A stretch of 64,000 bases of DNA from Planctomycetota bacterium (GCA_019456145.1 VRUL01000017.1:1-64000); one strand, 5' to 3'. Positions 53,378-62,984 are shown, numbered from the stretch's first letter. Numbers and translations are program-made. The notes: generated from the sequence alone by a model not told the origin.

Positions 53378-54715
53378 ATGGGAAAAAAGAAGATAATATC
53401 ACGTCGCCGGTTTTTGAAAAGGGCAACAGGTTTGTCCATGGCCGCAGCGGGTTTTCCTTATTTCGTTCCGTCTTCGGCGCTGGGTAAGGCCGGTAACGTT
53501 GCCGCCAGTAATAGGATCATCGTTGGTTGTGTTGGCGTGGGGCCCCAGGGAACGGGAGTCATGGGCAACTTCCTGAGACAGAAGGATGCACGCGTCGTGG
53601 CGATATGCGACTTGAAGAAGCAGAGACGACAGGCCGTGCGAAACATTGTTAATAAGCACTACAAGGATACCGGCTGCGTGGTCTACGAGGACTTTCGCGA
53701 GCTGGTGGCGCGCGATGATATTGATGTTGTTCTTGTCGCTACGTCGGACCACTGGCATGTTCTGGTGTCCTTGGCGGCGGTCAGGTCGGGCAAGGATGTC
53801 TACATGGAAAAACCGATGGGCTTGTCTGTGGAACAGGACCAGGCTATGCGCGAAGCGGTGCATCGGTATGGCAGAAAATTTCAGTTCGGGACCCAGCAGC
53901 GCTCGAACAGGAATTTCCGTTTTGCGTGCGAGCTGGCTTTGAACGAGAGGATAGGAAAACTGCACACCATTAATGTATGGTCTCCCGGCAGTTCTTCAGG
54001 AGGCGATCCTAAGCCGGTGCTTGAGCCGGATTGGATTGATTATGATATGTGGCTTGGCCCGGCCCCTTATGTGCCTTACACAAAGAATCGCTGCTCGAAC
54101 AGTCGGTGGTGGTTTATTTCCGATTATGCGCTTGGATTTATCGCCGGCTGGGGAATTCATCCCGTCGACATTGCGATTTGGGGTGGTGGCGACAAGGTTA
54201 AGACGCCGGTGGAGATTGAAGGGACGGGCGTTTGGCCTTCGCCCGACGGTGTGTGTGACACGGCCAGGAACTGGAAAATCGCATGCAGGTATGACAGCGG
54301 TGTTACGATGAACTTTACGGGCGATCCCTATCCTGACCAGTGGAAAAAACGCTATGGGAGGACAACGTCTCACGGGACGGCTTTCGAGGGCACGAAAGGA
54401 TGGGTACACGTTGACCGTGCCGGTATTAACGCTCATCCCAGGGAGCTGCTCTCGACCGAATTTGGGCCGAACGATATTCAGCTTGTTAACAGCGGCAACC
54501 ATGTCAGGAATCTGCTGGATTGCGTCAAAAGCCGGGCCCAAACGATATCTAACGTTGACGCGGCTGTCCAGGGAGACATAATATGCCAGATCAGCGATAT
54601 TACGATTCGTCTTGAACAAAAACTCAAATGGGATCATAATAAAGAACGTTTCCTCAATAGCGATGAGGCCAACAGGATGCTCAAACGTGCGATGCGCAGT
54701 CCATGGCACTTGTAA
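53378..54715 (+). CDS. Tat-exported Gfo/Idh/MocA-family oxidoreductase
   Basis: A 445-residue protein with a Tat signal (SRRRFLKRATG, then a hydrophobic stretch to about 37). The Rossmann fold begins at IIVGCVGVGPQGTGVMG and the EKP motif reads MEKPMGL. It is a paralogue in type, not sequence identity, of the one at 8387. GAAGGAGGAAAACGC precedes the ATG. It heads a co-directional set with an isomerase, a sulfatase and an aminotransferase, so it may work on an exported or surface-bound sugar. Confidence 0.88.
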   Translation: MGKKKIISRRRFLKRATGLSMAAAGFPYFVPSSALGKAGNVAASNRIIVGCVGVGPQGTGVMGNFLRQKDARVVAICDLKKQRRQAVRNIVNKHYKDTGCVVYEDFRELVARDDIDVVLVATSDHWHVLVSLAAVRSGKDVYMEKPMGLSVEQDQAMREAVHRYGRKFQFGTQQRSNRNFRFACELALNERIGKLHTINVWSPGSSSGGDPKPVLEPDWIDYDMWLGPAPYVPYTKNRCSNSRWWFISDYALGFIAGWGIHPVDIAIWGGGDKVKTPVEIEGTGVWPSPDGVCDTARNWKIACRYDSGVTMNFTGDPYPDQWKKRYGRTTSHGTAFEGTKGWVHVDRAGINAHPRELLSTEFGPNDIQLVNSGNHVRNLLDCVKSRAQTISNVDAAVQGDIICQISDITIRLEQKLKWDHNKERFLNSDEANRMLKRAMRSPWHL

Positions 54716-54750
54716 AACTGATTATTTACTTTTGAAAGGCAGGTTTTGAA

Positions 54751-55575
54751 ATGGCAAATGTTTACATTGGGGTCAATCTTGAATTTGTACGGCACGCCGA
54801 CATGTCGTTTGAATTGGGAATAGAAAAGGCGGCCGAGCTCGGATATGAATATGTTGAGCCCTGGGTTCACTGGGGACGTGAGCTGATGAGTGAAGCGGGC
54901 TACTATGCGACTATTTCGATGCTGAACGATCCGTTGCAGGTCAAGCGGGCCTGTGAAAAGGCCGGCGTCAAACTTTCGGGATTGTCATCGCACACTCCTA
55001 TGTGCAAGCCGGATATCAGCGTAAACTACCTCAAACAGGCGATTCGTTTCGCGGCCGAATGTGGTGCGCCGTGTGTTAACAGCGACGAAGGACCGAAACC
55101 CCCCTGGACCACCGAAGAAGAAGACCACGTGCTGATGAAGTATGTGCTGACCGAGGCGGCCGCCGTTGCTGAGGGCCGCGGTGTTATGATTGGCATTGAG
55201 CCGCACCAGCAGTACAGCAAGAGTCCCGAAGGTCTGGAAAAGATTTATCAGCTTGTTAATTCCCCGGCTATCGGAATCAACTTCGATACAGGCAACAGTT
55301 ATCTCAGCGGCCACGACCCAATTAAGTGGCTGGAGAGTATCAAGGATAATTTAGTTCATGTTCACGCCAAAGATATTTCAGTGCAGCAATCCGAGGACGA
55401 ACGAGGCAAGGTCACCGGCACCCCGGCAGGTTGTGCCTGCGGCGATGGCGTGATAGACTGGAAAAAAGTAATCGAGGTATGCACTGGTGCACCGCGTGAT
55501 ATTGTTCTGAGTGTTGAGTGTGGCACTATCGAACAGGCCGAGCGAAGTATCAAGCACCTCAAAGGATTGGTCTAA
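54751..55575 (+). CDS. Sugar phosphate isomerase/epimerase (AP endonuclease 2-like TIM barrel)
   Basis: A 274-residue TIM barrel of the xylose isomerase-like family: metal ligands are expected in GIEPHQQYSKS (Glu), FDTGNSYLSGHD (Asp, His), VHVHAKDIS (His) and SVECGTIEQ (Glu). No signal peptide, so it acts in the cytoplasm unlike its neighbours. It lies 35 bp after the oxidoreductase gene. The substrate is unknown; inositol- or ketose-type sugars are usual for the family. Confidence 0.87.
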   Translation: MANVYIGVNLEFVRHADMSFELGIEKAAELGYEYVEPWVHWGRELMSEAGYYATISMLNDPLQVKRACEKAGVKLSGLSSHTPMCKPDISVNYLKQAIRFAAECGAPCVNSDEGPKPPWTTEEEDHVLMKYVLTEAAAVAEGRGVMIGIEPHQQYSKSPEGLEKIYQLVNSPAIGINFDTGNSYLSGHDPIKWLESIKDNLVHVHAKDISVQQSEDERGKVTGTPAGCACGDGVIDWKKVIEVCTGAPRDIVLSVECGTIEQAERSIKHLKGLV

Positions 55576-55693
55576 TAACTGCCGGTGGTCTCGATGAGCG
55601 CCCATCGCGATTTTATCGCGACGGCAGCGCGGGTATGTGTCAATTTCTGTAGCTCGTAAATAGAAAGACATAAGTCTTGCGATGGAGGATCTC

Positions 55694-57151
55694 ATGGAAA
55701 GAGACCGTATTGAAAGAAGACAATTTCTGCAGCGTGCCGCAATTGGGACCGCTTCGATTACACTTGGTCCGAAGTTGTCCTGGGCGCGGCGTTCGGGCAG
55801 AAAGGGTATCTCTCGAAAACCTAACCTGGTCTTTATCTTTGCAGACCAGTGGCGCGCACAGGCCACAGGTTATGCCGGAGATACGAATGCAAGAACGCCG
55901 AACCTCGACAAACTCGCCGCAGAAAGCGTCAATTTCACCAATGCCGTGTCCGGCTGTCCGGTGTGCTGTCCCTATCGCGCGAGCCTGCTGACAGGCCGAT
56001 TTCCCCTCACGCACGGTGTTTTTCTAAATGACGTGCTTCTTAACAATGATGCCGTTTCCATCGCTCAAGTTTATAACAAGGCCGGCTATGAGACCGGATA
56101 TATCGGTAAATGGCATTTAGACGGACGTGATAGAAGCGCGTTTATTCCGAAGGAAAGACGGCAGGGCTTTAAATTCTGGAAGGCGTTCGGCTGTACGCAT
56201 AACTACAACAACTCCTTCTATTACACTGATGAAAATGTAAAGCTAAAGTGGAATGGCTATGACGCAATCGCCCAGACCCACGAGGCCAATCGCTACATTC
56301 GCGAGCACGCCGGCGGCGGTTCTTTTGCCCTTTTTCTTTCCTGGGGCCCGCCTCATGCACCTTACCAGACGGCGCCTCAGAAGTACAGAAAGCTCTTTAG
56401 TGAATCTGGCGTGAAATTACGGCCTAATGTACCAAAAAAATTCGAAGCTCAGGCAAGAAAAGCCCTTGCCGGCTATTACGCTCATATCACCGCCCTCGAT
56501 GACTGCATCGGAGAAATCAATCAGACACTTAAAGAAACGAATTTACAAAACGATACGATACTCATCTTCACATCCGACCATGGGGATATGCTTTACTCGC
56601 AGGGCGGTCAGAAAAAGCAACAGCCGTGGGATGAGTCTATCATGGTTCCGTTTTTGTTGCGCTATCCTGCTGTACTCGGCGGAAAAGGCAAAACAATTGA
56701 TACACCGATTAACACAACGGACATTATGCCGACGCTTCTGGCTTTAAGCGGTATTGAGATACCCGGCACTGTTGAAGGGGCCGATTTCTCTGGGGTTATA
56801 AGAGGAAGCCGGAAAAACAAAGACAACGCTGCGCTGATTAGCTGCCAGTCACCATTTGGCCAGTGGACAAGGACGCGGGGCGGCAGGGAATATCGCGGTA
56901 TTCGTACAAGTCAATATACTTATGTCCGCGACCTCAAAGGCCCCTGGCTGCTTTATGACAATAAACAGGACCCGTACCAGTTCAATAACCTTTGCAATAA
57001 GACTGAGCATAGACAATTGCAGAAGAGATTGGAGGGGATTTTATCGCAAAAACTAAAGCAGACGAACGACGAGTTTCTGCCGGGCCCCGAATATATTAAG
57101 AAGTGGGGCTATGTCGTTGGCAAAAACGGAACAGTGCGGTATTCCGGTTGA
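55694..57151 (+). CDS. Exported sulfatase
   Basis: A 485-residue arylsulfatase-like enzyme from ATG 55694, chosen because GGAGG lies at a good distance; an ATG four codons upstream is also in frame. A Tat-like signal (ERRQFLQRAA) starts it. The formylglycine motif is PVCCPYRASLLTGR (C-x-P-x-R) and LVFIFADQWRAQ supplies the metal-binding Asp region; ILIFTSDHGDML gives the second metal site. It removes sulfate from carbohydrate or other esters outside the cytoplasm and needs a formylglycine-generating enzyme, which is not in the window. Confidence 0.92.
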   Translation: MERDRIERRQFLQRAAIGTASITLGPKLSWARRSGRKGISRKPNLVFIFADQWRAQATGYAGDTNARTPNLDKLAAESVNFTNAVSGCPVCCPYRASLLTGRFPLTHGVFLNDVLLNNDAVSIAQVYNKAGYETGYIGKWHLDGRDRSAFIPKERRQGFKFWKAFGCTHNYNNSFYYTDENVKLKWNGYDAIAQTHEANRYIREHAGGGSFALFLSWGPPHAPYQTAPQKYRKLFSESGVKLRPNVPKKFEAQARKALAGYYAHITALDDCIGEINQTLKETNLQNDTILIFTSDHGDMLYSQGGQKKQQPWDESIMVPFLLRYPAVLGGKGKTIDTPINTTDIMPTLLALSGIEIPGTVEGADFSGVIRGSRKNKDNAALISCQSPFGQWTRTRGGREYRGIRTSQYTYVRDLKGPWLLYDNKQDPYQFNNLCNKTEHRQLQKRLEGILSQKLKQTNDEFLPGPEYIKKWGYVVGKNGTVRYSG

Positions 57152-57231
57152 AGCGGAGCAGTTTGCTATAGATTTATGTATTTTGCGAAAGACGTAAGAA
57201 AAATAGCTGAGGATTTTGAAAGGGGATAGAA

Positions 57232-58581
57232 ATGAATAAAAAAGATTTAAACAGACGCGAATTTCTAAATGCAGCCTCAGCAGCTTCTCTGGCCGCGGCT
57301 GCGTCAGGGGCAATTCCCGCTTATGGAAATGTAAGCAAAAAGGCCGGTAAGCCGGCAATCCTTGGCGGTAAACCGGTTAGAACTAAAGCCTTTCTTCGCT
57401 GGCCGGTCTGGGATAAATCTGCTGAAGAGCCCGTTCTATCGATACTCCGTAGTGGGAATTGGTACAGGGGCAGAGGGGATACAGTTTCAAAGTTCGAAGA
57501 ACAGTACGCTAAATTAATGGGAGCGAAGCGCTGCGTCTGCACGGTAAATGGTACTAATGCTCTGCTGACTGCGTTGAACGTGCTTGATATAGGCGTCGGA
57601 GATGAGGTCATTGTCTCCCCTTATACGTTCATTGCAACGTATAATGTGGTCTTTGGTTCCTGCGCTTTGCCGGTCTTTGTCGATACCGACCCCGAAACAT
57701 TCCAGATAAATCCGGATAAAATTGAAGAGAGAATCAACGAAAATACCAGGGCGATTCTACCGGTGCATATCCTGGGGCTGCCGGCCAACATGGACAAAAT
57801 TAATGCTATCGCCAAAAAGCACAACCTGGTAGTCATAGAAGATGCCTGCCAGGCCTGGCTGGCGGAATGGAGAGGTAAAAAGTGCGGCACGCTCGGTGAC
57901 CTCGGCTGTTTCAGCTTCCAGAACTCCAAGCACCTGCCCTGCGGTGAAGGTGGCGCCGTCATTGGAAATGATGATGAAGTCATGGACAGATGTTACTCCT
58001 ATCACAATTGCGGCAGGCCGTTCGGAAGCGTAAAAGCGACCAGCGGTTATCCCATCATCGGGACTAATCGTAGAATGACCGAATACCAGGCTGCTATTCT
58101 GCTTTCGCAGATAAAAAGGCTGGAAAAAGATGCTCAAAAACGCACCATGAATGCCGACTATTTGACCTCAAGAATCAAAGATATTCCTGGTATTCTACCC
58201 GCCAAATTTTATGATGGCGTGACCAGGGCGGCATATCATCTATATCCGTTCCGATACAAAAAAGAGCACTTTAACGACATTCCTCGAAGTAGATTTCTTT
58301 CTGCCCTAAGCGCGGAAGGCATTCCCTGCAGTAGTGGATATGGCCCCCAATATAAAGATGGCGTGGTGGAGGCTGTTTTAAATTCCAGGAACTTTAAGAG
58401 AAGTTTTTCAAAGGCCCGGCTGGCTAAATACCGCCGAGAACTTCACTATCCCGAAAACGACCAACTTTGCAAAGAAGCTGTATGGTTCACTCAGAATATG
58501 CTTCTCGGAACCAAAAGGGATATTGATGACATAGCGGATGCCATATTAAAAATCTATGAGAACAGGGACAAGCTGTCGTAG
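57232..58581 (+). CDS. Tat-exported DegT/DnrJ/EryC1-family aminotransferase
   Basis: A 449-residue protein with a clear Tat signal (NRREFLNAASAASLAAAASG). The aminotransferase domain follows: GTNALLTALNVLDIG, DACQAW and the PLP-binding Lys in SFQNSKHLPCGEGG are intact. DegT-type enzymes normally aminate NDP-ketosugars in the cytoplasm. The start is well set by AAAGGGGATAG upstream and by the length. The gene is 80 bp after the sulfatase and is the last of the co-directional set. Confidence 0.9.
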   Translation: MNKKDLNRREFLNAASAASLAAAASGAIPAYGNVSKKAGKPAILGGKPVRTKAFLRWPVWDKSAEEPVLSILRSGNWYRGRGDTVSKFEEQYAKLMGAKRCVCTVNGTNALLTALNVLDIGVGDEVIVSPYTFIATYNVVFGSCALPVFVDTDPETFQINPDKIEERINENTRAILPVHILGLPANMDKINAIAKKHNLVVIEDACQAWLAEWRGKKCGTLGDLGCFSFQNSKHLPCGEGGAVIGNDDEVMDRCYSYHNCGRPFGSVKATSGYPIIGTNRRMTEYQAAILLSQIKRLEKDAQKRTMNADYLTSRIKDIPGILPAKFYDGVTRAAYHLYPFRYKKEHFNDIPRSRFLSALSAEGIPCSSGYGPQYKDGVVEAVLNSRNFKRSFSKARLAKYRRELHYPENDQLCKEAVWFTQNMLLGTKRDIDDIADAILKIYENRDKLS

Positions 58582-58627
58582 CCGGGATATTTATACGCAA
58601 TTTCAAAAGAAGCCTATTGCTACTCTG

Positions 58628-58648
58628 CGAAGTAGCAAATCTACTTCG
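58628..58648. terminator. Hairpin between convergent genes
   Basis: CGAAGTAG and CTACTTCG form a perfect eight-pair stem with a five-base loop, between the aminotransferase and the convergent ceramidase-like gene. There is no clear U-run, so terminator activity is only likely from position. Confidence 0.4.
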
Positions 58649-58667
58649 CTACGAAGCACGAGTTGTT

Positions 58668-59978
58668 TTATTTGATCTGGTCAATGATGTCCAGGGCCTC
58701 CTTTATCACAATCTCACCGGCCCCTTTTGCCAGATTGGTTCCCCAGCCGGGTTCATATCCTCCTTCTTCATAGGCCTGGCTGTGGCAGACGTATCCGCAG
58801 GCGTCGTTGCTGAGCGAAATAATGAAAAGATTTTCAATACCCGCTCTTTTTTTAATCTCCAGACCTACCTCAACCAGGACCTCTCCAGGCAGTCCCAATA
58901 TATAAATATCCCCGATTCTTATAACCTGAATCTCTGTTGTTAAGGTTTCCTCTGGATTGTTCGCATCTGTGATTCTTTCAGGTGGTAGATCTTTCTTTAA
59001 GGGGAGGATCATCGGTTTTTTCAAGGCTTTTAGAGTAATGTCCCCGGAGGCCGGAACAAACTGGAGTCGTCGCAGGACTTCTCCCCCCAGGGCCTTACCA
59101 ATCCGTGAGCGATGATTCTCTCCTTCCATTCTTACCGGATTCATATCGCCCGCTGTGCCGAGCGCGAAAAGGCAAATTCCTCCTTCCATCTGTTCGACAA
59201 CTCGTGCAGTATACCCGGGATAATCAGCCGATATGGAATAAAATTCATTGCTGTCCGTAGCTCCGCAGACAGGATGGCAGGCATAGTTGACGATGCTTCC
59301 TAAAATTAAATCGCTGGCGTCATCGACTCTGAGTATGGCAACTTCCGGGTCAATGGGGCCGAAAACCAAATTCGCGTCGGCAGGCGGAAGCCGGAAAGTC
59401 ATCGCTACTTTTCCATCGGGCCTTTTTGTCCTTCGATTATAAACTATTTCAGAAATTTCACCTTTTACTACTCCCAGTTTTACCGGCTTCAAATTTTGGG
59501 CGGCGGTTGATATCGAATCAGCAATCTTTTTTGTAAGCTTTTGAACGTAAGATTTATCGACTTTAGAAACAGGTGTATCGGGCCAGTCTTTTCTTATTTT
59601 GTCAATCTTGGGCCCAAAGTGAGTATGTGTCGCGCACACCAGAATATTGCTTTCAGGGATGCCGGTTTTTTTTCTGGCTATCTCTCGTATCTCAGCGGTA
59701 ATCTCCAAAGGGAACCACAATAAATCGGCCGAAACGATTGCTATTTTGTTTTGCCCATCGTCGAGTACCATAGCTTTGGCATAAAGTTCATCGGATATTC
59801 CCTCACTCGGTTTGTTTCGGCTGCTATAGCCCGAAAGCCAAACGCCAACAGGGGGAGTAATATCGACTTTGGAAAAGCCCCCTTTAAGTGCCGCCTGACA
59901 CGCAGGGCAAAAAATTCCGCCGGATAATAAAATAACAGAAAGTAGAAAAATGATTTTCAATGAAAAGTGTTTTCTCAT
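58668..59978 (-). CDS. Exported neutral/alkaline ceramidase-like protein
   Basis: A 436-residue protein from ATG 59978, which gives a proper signal peptide (IIFLLSVILLSGGIF) ending at a CPAC segment. The mature part begins GGFSKVDITPPVGVWLSGYS, and ATHTHFGPK carries the zinc-binding His motif of the neutral/alkaline ceramidase N-terminal family. In planctomycetes such proteins are often encoded with carbohydrate genes, and real ceramidase activity is not proven for them. It lies 68 bp after the DUF2961 gene, same strand. Confidence 0.85.
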   Translation of the reverse strand: MRKHFSLKIIFLLSVILLSGGIFCPACQAALKGGFSKVDITPPVGVWLSGYSSRNKPSEGISDELYAKAMVLDDGQNKIAIVSADLLWFPLEITAEIREIARKKTGIPESNILVCATHTHFGPKIDKIRKDWPDTPVSKVDKSYVQKLTKKIADSISTAAQNLKPVKLGVVKGEISEIVYNRRTKRPDGKVAMTFRLPPADANLVFGPIDPEVAILRVDDASDLILGSIVNYACHPVCGATDSNEFYSISADYPGYTARVVEQMEGGICLFALGTAGDMNPVRMEGENHRSRIGKALGGEVLRRLQFVPASGDITLKALKKPMILPLKKDLPPERITDANNPEETLTTEIQVIRIGDIYILGLPGEVLVEVGLEIKKRAGIENLFIISLSNDACGYVCHSQAYEEGGYEPGWGTNLAKGAGEIVIKEALDIIDQIK

Positions 59979-60046
59979 AGTTTTAATCTCCTGATTTTGC
60001 CCTTGGAAAAGCTGGGCGAAAGAAGCTATTTGACCTGTAGTGCGAT

Positions 60047-61570
60047 TCAGTACCTCCCTATCCATTCAATGATCGAGATTACTGCGTTGGAGCCCTGCCG
60101 CGCATTGCGAACCTGGATCATGATATAGCCGTTGGCCGATTCGTCAGCAGTGAAGTGCTGTTCGAGCCAGCGTCCTTCCTGGAAGTTTTCAACCAGGCCT
60201 AATGACTTACCGCCAATTCTCACCGTTTGTTTGCGCCCGCCCTCAAAGCTGTCCGGGTCGATTACATACAATCGTACTGTGCCCGGCGTTCTCTTTGGCA
60301 CCGTCAACTCGATTTGCAGTTCATGGTCGTCGGCCCGGCAGTGATATACAGGAAGCCCCCAGTCATCGAACGTATATCCGGTTATGGCCGCCGCCGAGAA
60401 ACCTTGTTCGGCATAAATGATTTCCCGCTTGGGACGGCCGCACAACATTAAAAGGCGAACACCACGTTCTTTCAGGTCCTCAATCGTGGGTAGTTTTTCC
60501 TTCTCGGGCCAAAAAGGCTCTTCGGGCGCCGGCGCTCTCTCAGCCGCGGGTGGCATAGGGGCCAAAGGCGCATGGGGCTCCGACTGATACCAGTACACGA
60601 CACTTGACAATTGCAGTGTGTTGCCCGGTTTGCTGAACTCCCGGTGAAATATCGGATTTTCGTTCTCCCCGAAACCAATCTCCACACGCAAAGATTTCTC
60701 AAAGCTGATGGCATCGTTGACAAAGAAACGGTACCCCATCGCCCCTTTTAAGAATGGGAAGTATCCGGTCAGCGGAAACATGCTCTCGGTTTCCGGGTAT
60801 CCCCAACTGAATCCGAACGAGTCTTCGATACCTTGAAACTCTATGGATGGAACTTTTTCACCGTCGATGTAGAACTTCTCATTCTCATCCACCGGATAGC
60901 CCGCCCGCCCGGGCCGCCGCACCGTCACGTTCCAGCCGACGAACTTGCCCCTGCCCTTGGCCGTCAATGCTACGTAATCGCGCTTGCCGAGCAGCAGACC
61001 TTCCTGCCGCCAATGTGCGTGAAAGTAACCAAGGTCCCGGTCGATTCTGTCCACCGTGCGGTACATAACATAGCTGTAACAGGGCATGATTCTCCAAAGT
61101 TCATTACCCGGCTCTACCGGCCCGTCGTAGACCAGCTCGATTTTGGCCGACTTGCGGAACGGCATGGGGAAATAAGCGTTGAAGCCGCGTCGCTTGTTCA
61201 CCAGCGCCGTGTTCACCTCCTCCTTCAGGCCGGCCGGGTCACAGAAGAAATCTACCAACGGACAGTCCACACTCGGCTTGGTCTCTCCGTCCCAGTACAT
61301 CTTCAGCAGCAGGTCGCGATTAAGTTTCAGCACAGCCGGCATAGCGAAATGGATCATGGTAATGACCGCCGGGCCCTTTATTTCAGCTACGACCACGCGT
61401 TTCGATGAATTGAAACGAGCGCTGAGCGGATTTTCACTCCACAGCGCGTTTTGCGCCGCGGTCCGTCCCGGTATCAGCCTGGCCAAATCATCGAGGCCCG
61501 AAACCTGCCCCGATACCGGTGCTAATGCCAATGTTATTGTTAAGAAGATTATCACCGTGCGCAATGCCAT
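60047..61570 (-). CDS. DUF2961-family protein (GH172-like)
   Basis: A 507-residue secreted protein with an N-terminal signal (about 1-22). The pattern ALWSENPLSARFNSSKR followed by MYWDGETKPSVDCPLVDFFC (WDGE...PSV..PL.DFF) is the DUF2961 signature; the family includes GH172 difructose dianhydride and arabinofuranosidase enzymes. The C-terminal 170 residues form an extra beta domain. It lies upstream of the ceramidase-like gene, cotranscribed in all likelihood. Confidence 0.85.
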   Translation of the reverse strand: MALRTVIIFLTITLALAPVSGQVSGLDDLARLIPGRTAAQNALWSENPLSARFNSSKRVVVAEIKGPAVITMIHFAMPAVLKLNRDLLLKMYWDGETKPSVDCPLVDFFCDPAGLKEEVNTALVNKRRGFNAYFPMPFRKSAKIELVYDGPVEPGNELWRIMPCYSYVMYRTVDRIDRDLGYFHAHWRQEGLLLGKRDYVALTAKGRGKFVGWNVTVRRPGRAGYPVDENEKFYIDGEKVPSIEFQGIEDSFGFSWGYPETESMFPLTGYFPFLKGAMGYRFFVNDAISFEKSLRVEIGFGENENPIFHREFSKPGNTLQLSSVVYWYQSEPHAPLAPMPPAAERAPAPEEPFWPEKEKLPTIEDLKERGVRLLMLCGRPKREIIYAEQGFSAAAITGYTFDDWGLPVYHCRADDHELQIELTVPKRTPGTVRLYVIDPDSFEGGRKQTVRIGGKSLGLVENFQEGRWLEQHFTADESANGYIMIQVRNARQGSNAVISIIEWIGRY

Positions 61571-61678
61571 AAGCCACCTCCTTTGGTTGACAGAAGATAC
61601 CGAGATTCTTCAAACCCAATTTCCAAACCGTGCTCTAAGAGTCTATCCAAATAGGCAATTTATTGACCATCCTCTGAA

Positions 61679-62425
61679 CTATAAGTTTTCAGGTATAAAC
61701 TTCTTACTGATCCATCCAAATAAGATTATCTTTATAAAATTGTGTTCCATAGAATCAATTTCAGCTTGCTTGAAATTTACGAAATCACTCCTGTCATTCT
61801 CACTGAAGCCAGTATCATCAAATGTTACAATAAGAATAGTTTTGTCTTTCCCATACGGTAGCTTTTGCTCCATAGACATCTTACACTTATTATTAGCTGT
61901 GTCTTTAACGAGTTGTTTAGTATTACGAATCACATCTGTATGATTTGCACATTCATTACTTGTAATTATGTCACTTGCTGATCGGTTTCGCTTTGTCTTA
62001 TCCCCTTCAACTCCATGAATATTATACTCCCAAGGCGAATATCCATTCTCTACGAGAAGTTCTTTTTGAAGTCCCCATTTCTCGCCGTCTATGGCATTAG
62101 TAACTTCCACAAAAATCTCCTCGTTGTTATTGGCAATAATTCCATCGTATTGTTCTGAACCACAACAAGGTTTAAACCTGACTCTTGGCTTATTGCCATA
62201 GTAGGTGTTTGCGTAATATGCAAAAGGAGTAAGTTCATGTGCAAATTTGTTGGGCAATCCTTTGTTAAACTCTCTGTATTTCATTTCCCTCAGCGTTTTT
62301 GTTCCTGAATGCTCCTCGCTCCATACTCTAAGCTCTTTTTCCTTTTGCTTAACCAACTCAAAAAGCTCTCTAGTAGATCGTTCTTTCGTATATTCAATTT
62401 CTGTAAAAATGTCGTTGATATTCAT
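61679..62425 (-). CDS. Hypothetical protein with possible PD-(D/E)XK-like core
   Basis: A 248-residue protein rich in Lys, Asn, Glu and Ile, coded in DNA clearly richer in A/T than its neighbours. The block SEQYDGIIANNNEEIFVEVT has the spacing of a nuclease core (Asp, then E-x-T in place of E-x-K), followed by a helical half. A Lys/Asn-rich region precedes it. No methyltransferase or other defence gene lies next to it, so a restriction role is not shown. Base use suggests recent transfer. No family is recognised with confidence. Confidence 0.65.
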   Translation of the reverse strand: MNINDIFTEIEYTKERSTRELFELVKQKEKELRVWSEEHSGTKTLREMKYREFNKGLPNKFAHELTPFAYYANTYYGNKPRVRFKPCCGSEQYDGIIANNNEEIFVEVTNAIDGEKWGLQKELLVENGYSPWEYNIHGVEGDKTKRNRSASDIITSNECANHTDVIRNTKQLVKDTANNKCKMSMEQKLPYGKDKTILIVTFDDTGFSENDRSDFVNFKQAEIDSMEHNFIKIILFGWISKKFIPENL

Positions 62426-62493
62426 ATATCCTATTACTTAGTAAAACGGTATGTTTCTTTTTGTGATTAATCAATAGGGAAAAAAGTAAATTG

Positions 62494-62552
62494 TTAGCGT
62501 TTCCTTCTCAACATCACCGCACCCAAGCCGAGTAAGAAAAGTGTGGATGGTT
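62494..62552 (-). pseudogene. Relic of a PEP-CTERM protein C-terminus
   Basis: Between the nuclease-like gene and the lipoprotein gene the - strand reads KPSTLFLLGLGAVMLRRKR and a stop (62494-62496). This is a near-perfect PEP-CTERM tail: P-x-T, a hydrophobic helix and a basic end. The upstream part in this frame runs into the lipoprotein gene, so the body of the protein has been lost. It shows that the lineage used exosortase sorting. Confidence 0.6.
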
Positions 62553-62984
62553 TTACTCAACGTTGTGGGCGGTTAAGAACATTGCTTTTTCAAATGCGGC
62601 AAAAAACTGCTGGTACGGTTCTGGGTCTTCAATCGCTTTCAAATTGTACTGGGCGTTTGCACGAACAAGCATTTGAGTTTCGCCACGTGGTCGAATACTA
62701 ACTGTAATTCTCACTGCATAACGATCTAATTTTGTTGCACTGACACTGCCCAAAACATCGTCCGCTTTATCGATGACGAATCCTAAATCTTGAAGAGTGG
62801 CCATCGCTGTTCGCAAGGTCTTCGTTTTGTCTGTTGTGTCGAATATGCGGGATTGCATACTGCGCAATTTCACTTGGCTCTCACTGGCAGCCAATACTTG
62901 GCTTTTGGAACTCTCACATCCAGAAAAACTCAGAGAGCTTAAAACTAAAAATAATGTAGCAATAATGTTAACTGGCTTATTCAT
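62553..62984 (-). CDS. Lipoprotein of unknown function (paralogue 1)
   Basis: A 143-residue lipoprotein: signal peptide and lipobox LSFSGC (Cys at about 23). The mature part has MQSRIFDTTDKTKTLRTAMA and LQDLGFVIDKADDVLGSVSA, and these blocks recur in the next protein (LQTRLFDTSAEE, LQDLGFNLDESETDLGLIVA). It overlaps that gene by four bases (ATGA). Function unknown. Confidence 0.8.
   Translation of the reverse strand: MNKPVNIIATLFLVLSSLSFSGCESSKSQVLAASESQVKLRSMQSRIFDTTDKTKTLRTAMATLQDLGFVIDKADDVLGSVSATKLDRYAVRITVSIRPRGETQMLVRANAQYNLKAIEDPEPYQQFFAAFEKAMFLTAHNVE

Noticed and set aside
53996..54709. 237-codon - strand frame inside the oxidoreductase gene
   Set aside because: Shadow of a gene with clear Gfo/Idh motifs; composition follows the codon bias of the + strand gene.
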